From the NCBI GenBank assembly GCA_003554665.1, contig PWGY01000257.1:1-9333 (forward strand): 9,333 nt of DNA. Reading direction: 5' to 3'. Each line of letters starts with the position of its first letter. Positions within the stretch are counted from its first letter, which is position 1. Source of the DNA: Bacteroidales bacterium (GTDB taxonomy: Bacteria > Bacteroidota > Bacteroidia > Bacteroidales > UBA7960). Below the pieces are notes generated by a model. The model ran no database searches and was not told the DNA's origin. It worked only from the letters and a program-made list of their open reading frames with translations. A program made the translations under genes and the position numbers. Shown one piece after another: positions 5,578-9,333 of this stretch.

Positions 5578-7749
5578 ATGAATGGTGAACTCCCTTTGAA
5601 AAAAATTGTAAAGCGCAATGGTGTTGCTGAAGCATTTCAGATTGAAAAAATTGAACATGCAATTTTTAAAGCCATGCGTGCCATTGGCAAGCCAAACAGA
5701 TCAAACGCAAAAGAATTAAGCATTGAAGTTAAGAACAAACTCATTCAGAACAAACAAGCAAAAACCCCTACGGTTGAGCAGGTACAGGACGTGGTAGAAA
5801 ATGCACTGTTTAACAAAGAAAGCTTTGAACTCCTGAAAGCTTATTTGCTTTACCGGAAACAAAGAGAACAATCCAGAAATGCCAAAGAACTCCTGGGGAA
5901 TATCGATGCAATGGACGATTACCTGGGAATGCACGACTGGCGGATAAAAGAAAGCGCCAATTCCGCCTACTCGCTGCAAGGCCTTAACCAGCATATCTCC
6001 ACGCTGATTACTTCACAATACTGGCTCACAAAATTGTACCCGGACAATATCTCCTGGGCCCATAAAAAGGGGTATCTGCATATACACGATCTGGGGTTTT
6101 TAAGTGTTTACTGTGTTGGCTGGGACCTGAAAGATCTGCTGTTGTCAGGATTTAAAGGAGTATTGGGAAAGGCAGAGAGCAAACCTGCCAGGCATTTCCG
6201 AACCGCACTGGGTCAGATTGTGAATTTTTTTTACACAATGCAGGGAGAAGCAGCCGGGGCGCAGGCATTTTCTAACTTCGACACCTTTCTTGCCCCTTAC
6301 ATCCGAAAAGATAACCTTTCCTATGATCAGGTTCAGCAATGCATGCAGGAATTCCTATTTAACATCAATATCCCCACCAGGGTTGGATTTCAAACGCCAT
6401 TTACCAATATTACCATGGATCTGGTCATACCAGAATTTTTAAAAAACGAAGCTGTTGTCTGGGGAGGCCAAACCCTGGATGAAGTCTATGGCGAATACCA
6501 GCACGAAATGACAATGCTCAATAAAGCCTTCGCAGAAGTTATGCTGCAGGGAGATGCCAATGGAAGCTTGTTCTCTTTCCCAATACCAACTTATAATATT
6601 ACACCTGAGTTTGACTGGGATAACCCTTCGTATGCAGGCATCTGGGAAATGACAGCAAAATACGGGATCCCCTATTTTTCCAACTTTGTGAACTCCGACA
6701 TGAAACCCGACGACGTGCGCAGTATGTGTTGCCGGCTCCGGTTAGACAAACGCGAGCTCAACAAGCGTGGCGGTGGATTGTTTGCTTCCAATCCCCTTAC
6801 CGGGTCGGTTGGGGTGGTCACCATTAATCTTGCAAAACTTGGCTATGAAGCCTCATCCGAAGAAAACCTCCTTCAGCGGTTACACCACCATATGACGCTT
6901 GCAAAAGACAGCCTCGAAATCAAACGAAAAACCATAGAAAACTACACAGAAAAAGGGCTTTACCCATATTCGAAGTTTTATTTGCGGCAGGTTTATGCGC
7001 GGCATAAATGTTACTGGAAAAACCATTTTTCGACCATTGGAATTAACGGGATGAACGAATGTTGTATGAATTTCCTGGGAAACAATATTGCCAGCCCCGA
7101 AAGCAGGCAATTTGCATTAAAAATCATGGACTTCATGAGGGACGTACTTGAAGATTTCCAGGCCGAAACCGGGAACATATATAACCTGGAAGCAAGCCCG
7201 GCAGAGAGTACCGCATACCGTTTTGCAAAGATTGATACCATACAGCACCCCGATATCATTACCGCCAATCATCATGCCCGCAAAAATGGAGCTGCTCCTT
7301 ACTACACCAATTCAACCCACTTGCCGGTGAACTTTTCTGATGATATCTTTGAAGTACTGACATTGCAGGATGATCTTCAGACCAGGTACACGGGTGGAAC
7401 TGTACTGCATTTATTCACCGGAGAGAAAAACATGACCGGCCCTTCGGCAAAAAACCTGATCCGCAAAATCACCAGCTCTTTCCACCTGCCCTACATTACC
7501 ATTTCACCGACCTTCAGCATATGCCCGTCGCATGGGTACATTTCGGGCGAACACTTCAAATGCCCTGATTGCGAGTCATCCTGCGAGGTTTACAGTCGCA
7601 TTGTAGGTTATATGCGACCTGTCAATCAATGGAACAACGGCAAGCAACAGGAATTCAGTGACAGGAAACCATTTGATATCAAAAAAACTGAACGCAGCCA
7701 CCCTGCCGCAGATTATGGAAAAATCCAGGCGCAGGAGGATCCGTTATGA
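5578..7749 (+). CDS. nrdD: Anaerobic (class III) ribonucleoside-triphosphate reductase NrdD
   Basis: NrdD reduces ribonucleotides to deoxyribonucleotides without O2, using a glycyl radical placed by NrdG. The 723 residues are of normal length for the ATP-cone-containing type. An ATP cone (about 6-95, starting KKIVKRNGVAEAFQIEKI) gives allosteric control. The catalytic barrel follows, with HDLGFLSVYCVGWDL, FNINIPTRVGFQTPFTN and the finger-loop MCCRLRLD (C384/C385, one of them the active-site cysteine). The C-terminal metal-binding region has C649-PSH652 and C662-PDC665, plus C669. The glycyl radical site is G677 in RIVGY, followed by the family sequence RPVNQWNNGKQ. About 25 residues beyond it are unconserved in appearance. 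ATG 5578 places the ATP cone right after the start. The stop overlaps the nrdG start (ATGA), indicating a coupled operon. Control by the upstream cobalamin riboswitch is strongly suggested. Confidence 0.97.
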   Translation: MNGELPLKKIVKRNGVAEAFQIEKIEHAIFKAMRAIGKPNRSNAKELSIEVKNKLIQNKQAKTPTVEQVQDVVENALFNKESFELLKAYLLYRKQREQSRNAKELLGNIDAMDDYLGMHDWRIKESANSAYSLQGLNQHISTLITSQYWLTKLYPDNISWAHKKGYLHIHDLGFLSVYCVGWDLKDLLLSGFKGVLGKAESKPARHFRTALGQIVNFFYTMQGEAAGAQAFSNFDTFLAPYIRKDNLSYDQVQQCMQEFLFNINIPTRVGFQTPFTNITMDLVIPEFLKNEAVVWGGQTLDEVYGEYQHEMTMLNKAFAEVMLQGDANGSLFSFPIPTYNITPEFDWDNPSYAGIWEMTAKYGIPYFSNFVNSDMKPDDVRSMCCRLRLDKRELNKRGGGLFASNPLTGSVGVVTINLAKLGYEASSEENLLQRLHHHMTLAKDSLEIKRKTIENYTEKGLYPYSKFYLRQVYARHKCYWKNHFSTIGINGMNECCMNFLGNNIASPESRQFALKIMDFMRDVLEDFQAETGNIYNLEASPAESTAYRFAKIDTIQHPDIITANHHARKNGAAPYYTNSTHLPVNFSDDIFEVLTLQDDLQTRYTGGTVLHLFTGEKNMTGPSAKNLIRKITSSFHLPYITISPTFSICPSHGYISGEHFKCPDCESSCEVYSRIVGYMRPVNQWNNGKQQEFSDRKPFDIKKTERSHPAADYGKIQAQEDPL
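7733..7738 (+). promoter_or_regulatory. Shine-Dalgarno sequence for nrdG inside the nrdD 3' end
   Basis: AGGAGG lies 7 nt before the nrdG ATG (7746), inside the final codons of nrdD (QAQEDPL). This is a perfect Shine-Dalgarno match at ideal spacing, unusual for the Bacteroidota-like genes of this window. It could support efficient reinitiation at the ATGA overlap. Confidence 0.55.
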
Positions 7750-8366
7750 GAATAGGTGGATTTGAGAAACAAAGCTTTATTGATTGGGAAGGAAAGATCA
7801 CTGCTGTTATATTTACAAAAGGGTGCAATTTCAGATGCCGGTATTGTCATAATCCTGAACTGGTTTACCCAAATCTGCTTGAGCAAACTGAGGACCTCCC
7901 GGAAAATGAAATTTTTGACTACCTGTCGTCAAGGGTGAACTGGCTCGACGGAGTGGTGATATCAGGGGGAGAGCCCACATTGCAGCACGACCTGAAAAGT
8001 TTTATCACCGGAATTAAAAAAATGGGCTATTCAGTTAAACTGGACACAAACGGATCGACACCGGAACTTTTGGAGGATCTGATAAAATCAAATTTAACAG
8101 ACTTTGTAGCCATGGACATAAAAACCATCTTTGATTTAAAACACTATCAGCATATCTGTGCCATAAAAGACCCGGAACTGCTGATAAAAATCAAAAAATC
8201 AGCCGGAGTTCTGAAAAGATCCGGAATTGATTACCAGTTCAGGACAACCATTGTTCCCGGATTCCACACCAACGCAATGTTAATGAAGCTCAGAGATGAA
8301 TATTCCTGCTGCAAGTATAAGCTACAGGAATACAGAGAGGTGCAAGTTGCCAGCAAGCCGTCGTAA
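7746..8366 (+). CDS. nrdG: Anaerobic ribonucleotide reductase activating protein NrdG (radical SAM)
   Basis: NrdG uses a [4Fe-4S] cluster and S-adenosylmethionine to generate the glycyl radical on NrdD (G677 here). The 206-residue protein carries C27-x3-C31-x2-C34 (KGCNFRCRYCHNPELV) and the SAM-binding GGEP at 74-77 (SGGEPTLQHDL). KLDTNGS and FVAMDIK follow, typical of the NrdG2-like subfamily that begins IGGF and accompanies ATP-cone NrdD. The start overlaps the nrdD stop by 4 bp and has a strong ribosome-binding site. Two adjacent cysteines near the C-terminus (SCCKYKLQEYRE) have no assigned role. No clear terminator follows. Confidence 0.96.
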   Translation: MRIGGFEKQSFIDWEGKITAVIFTKGCNFRCRYCHNPELVYPNLLEQTEDLPENEIFDYLSSRVNWLDGVVISGGEPTLQHDLKSFITGIKKMGYSVKLDTNGSTPELLEDLIKSNLTDFVAMDIKTIFDLKHYQHICAIKDPELLIKIKKSAGVLKRSGIDYQFRTTIVPGFHTNAMLMKLRDEYSCCKYKLQEYREVQVASKPS

Positions 8367-8420
8367 GTCCATTCCGCAGAACACTGGTGAGAGCCCCATT
8401 ATGAGAAAATTCCATCAAAA

Positions 8421-8453
8421 TTGTCATTAACGGCCGGATTATTTCTAATTTTA
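8421..8453 (+). promoter_or_regulatory. Possible promoter of purK
   Basis: TTG (8421-8423), a 22-bp spacer and TAATTTTA (8446-8453), which misses TAnnTTTG only at the last base, resemble a Bacteroidota promoter. It would give a leader of about 30 nt before purK. The match is loose, so purK could also be read through from nrdDG. Confidence 0.3.
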
Positions 8454-8489
8454 AGCGGCAATTCATAAACTGAAAAAGGAAGATTCAAC

Positions 8490-9333
8490 ATGGAGAGATT
8501 GGTTACATCAAATTTGAAACTGGGGATCATTGCGGGCGGACAGCTTGGGAAAATGCTGATCCAGGAAGCGAGCAAGTGGGACATCATGACTTATGTGCTG
8601 GATGCTGAAGAAAATTGTCCTGCAGGAAAGATTGCCTCGCATTATGTAAACGGACACCACCTGGATTTTGATTCCGTGTATCAATTTGGCAAACTGGTGG
8701 ACATACTGACATACGAACTCGAAAACATCAACATTGAAGCCCTGAAAAGGCTCAAAACAGAAGGCGTAAAAATTGTTCCCGATCCGGAAATCCTGGAGTT
8801 GATTCAAGACAAAGGCTTGCAGAAAGAATTCTATGAAAAGAACGGGATCCCCACTGCCTCATTTAAGCTTTACGATTCGAAAGATGCCATTCTGGATGGG
8901 ATTGAAAAAGGAGAAGTAAGCTTCCCATTTGTGCAAAAACTAAGAAGAGGCGGATACGACGGACGAGGAGTGGCAGTGATCAACAATAAGAACGAATTGA
9001 ACAAACTACTTCCGGGAGCATCGGTCATTGAAGAAAAAGTAGAGATCGAAAAAGAAATCTCCGTGATTACCGGACGAAACAAAGCAGGCGAAATTAAATC
9101 CTTTCCGGTTGTCGAAATGGTTTTTGACCCCAACGCAAATCTTGTGGACAAGATTATCTGCCCCTCTTCTGTAACAGCTGAACAATCCGAAAAGGCCATT
9201 GCTTTTTCCGGGAAAATCATAGATCTGCTGAACCTGGAAGGGCTGCTGGCTGTGGAACTCTTCATCGATTCAACGGGCCGGGTACTGGTCAACGAAGTTG
9301 CCCCACGGCCACACAACAGCGGTCATCACACCA
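8490..9333 (+). CDS. purK: N5-carboxyaminoimidazole ribonucleotide synthase PurK, C-terminus beyond window
   Basis: PurK converts aminoimidazole ribonucleotide, bicarbonate and ATP to N5-CAIR in purine biosynthesis; PurE then rearranges the product. The first 281 residues are visible, of an expected 370-390. It is an ATP-grasp protein. The N-terminal domain starts LGIIAGGQLGKMLIQEA and includes LTYELENI. The ATP-grasp loop is KLRRGGYDGRGV, and VEIEKEISVITGR and the metal/ATP-binding end VNEVAPRPHNSGHH follow. All are standard PurK blocks with no missing residue in the visible part. The ATG at 8490 is preceded by AAAGGAAG (8475-8482) at 7 nt spacing, a moderate Shine-Dalgarno sequence. It lies 123 bp after nrdG. 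A link to nucleotide supply is thematic, but coregulation is not shown. purE is not in the window. Confidence 0.96.
   Translation, partial: MERLVTSNLKLGIIAGGQLGKMLIQEASKWDIMTYVLDAEENCPAGKIASHYVNGHHLDFDSVYQFGKLVDILTYELENINIEALKRLKTEGVKIVPDPEILELIQDKGLQKEFYEKNGIPTASFKLYDSKDAILDGIEKGEVSFPFVQKLRRGGYDGRGVAVINNKNELNKLLPGASVIEEKVEIEKEISVITGRNKAGEIKSFPVVEMVFDPNANLVDKIICPSSVTAEQSEKAIAFSGKIIDLLNLEGLLAVELFIDSTGRVLVNEVAPRPHNSGHHT

Overview
The window looks like chromosomal DNA of an anaerobic or microaerophilic member of the Bacteroidota. The grounds are a lipoprotein TlpA-type thioredoxin typical of that phylum, TAnnTTTG-like -7 promoter elements, mostly weak or absent Shine-Dalgarno sequences, and a set of oxygen-sensitive enzymes (HydE, HydF, NrdD, NrdG). 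The exact genus cannot be read from the sequence; a marine or sediment Bacteroidales/Marinilabiliales-like fermenter is a guess.

Left block (1-3275, minus strand): hydF, then hydE, then the start of a flavodiiron protein, all in one direction. HydF and HydE are two of the three maturases that build the H-cluster of [FeFe]-hydrogenase. The third, HydG, is not in the window and is not adjacent on either side of the pair. The flavodiiron protein (O2 or NO reductase) is cut by the left edge. The hydF-hydE junction is filled by a compact array of short hairpins and a 15-bp tandem repeat. The array overlaps the hydF stop codon, supplies the last 17 codons of hydF and reaches to within 4 bp of the hydE start.

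Middle (3235-5131): a 379-bp divergent intergenic region carries a likely hydF promoter, a 131-bp imperfect palindrome and a possible promoter for the next gene. That gene is a 505-residue lipoprotein with two thioredoxin-like modules. The first has a degenerate CGNT active site and the second an intact WCAPC.

Right block (5132-9333, plus strand): a well-formed cobalamin riboswitch precedes nrdD and nrdG, the anaerobic (class III) ribonucleotide reductase and its radical-SAM activase, which overlap by 4 bp. This suggests that B12 represses the B12-independent reductase, presumably because a B12-dependent class II reductase is encoded elsewhere. purK (purine biosynthesis) follows behind its own possible promoter and runs off the right edge.

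The genes share a theme of radical and O2-labile chemistry, but apart from hydF-hydE and nrdD-nrdG they look like separate transcription units. I see no mobile element, CRISPR array, tRNA or rRNA. The most interesting points are the hairpin array invading the hydF 3' end, the riboswitch on nrdDG, and the tandem thioredoxin protein with one dead-looking site.
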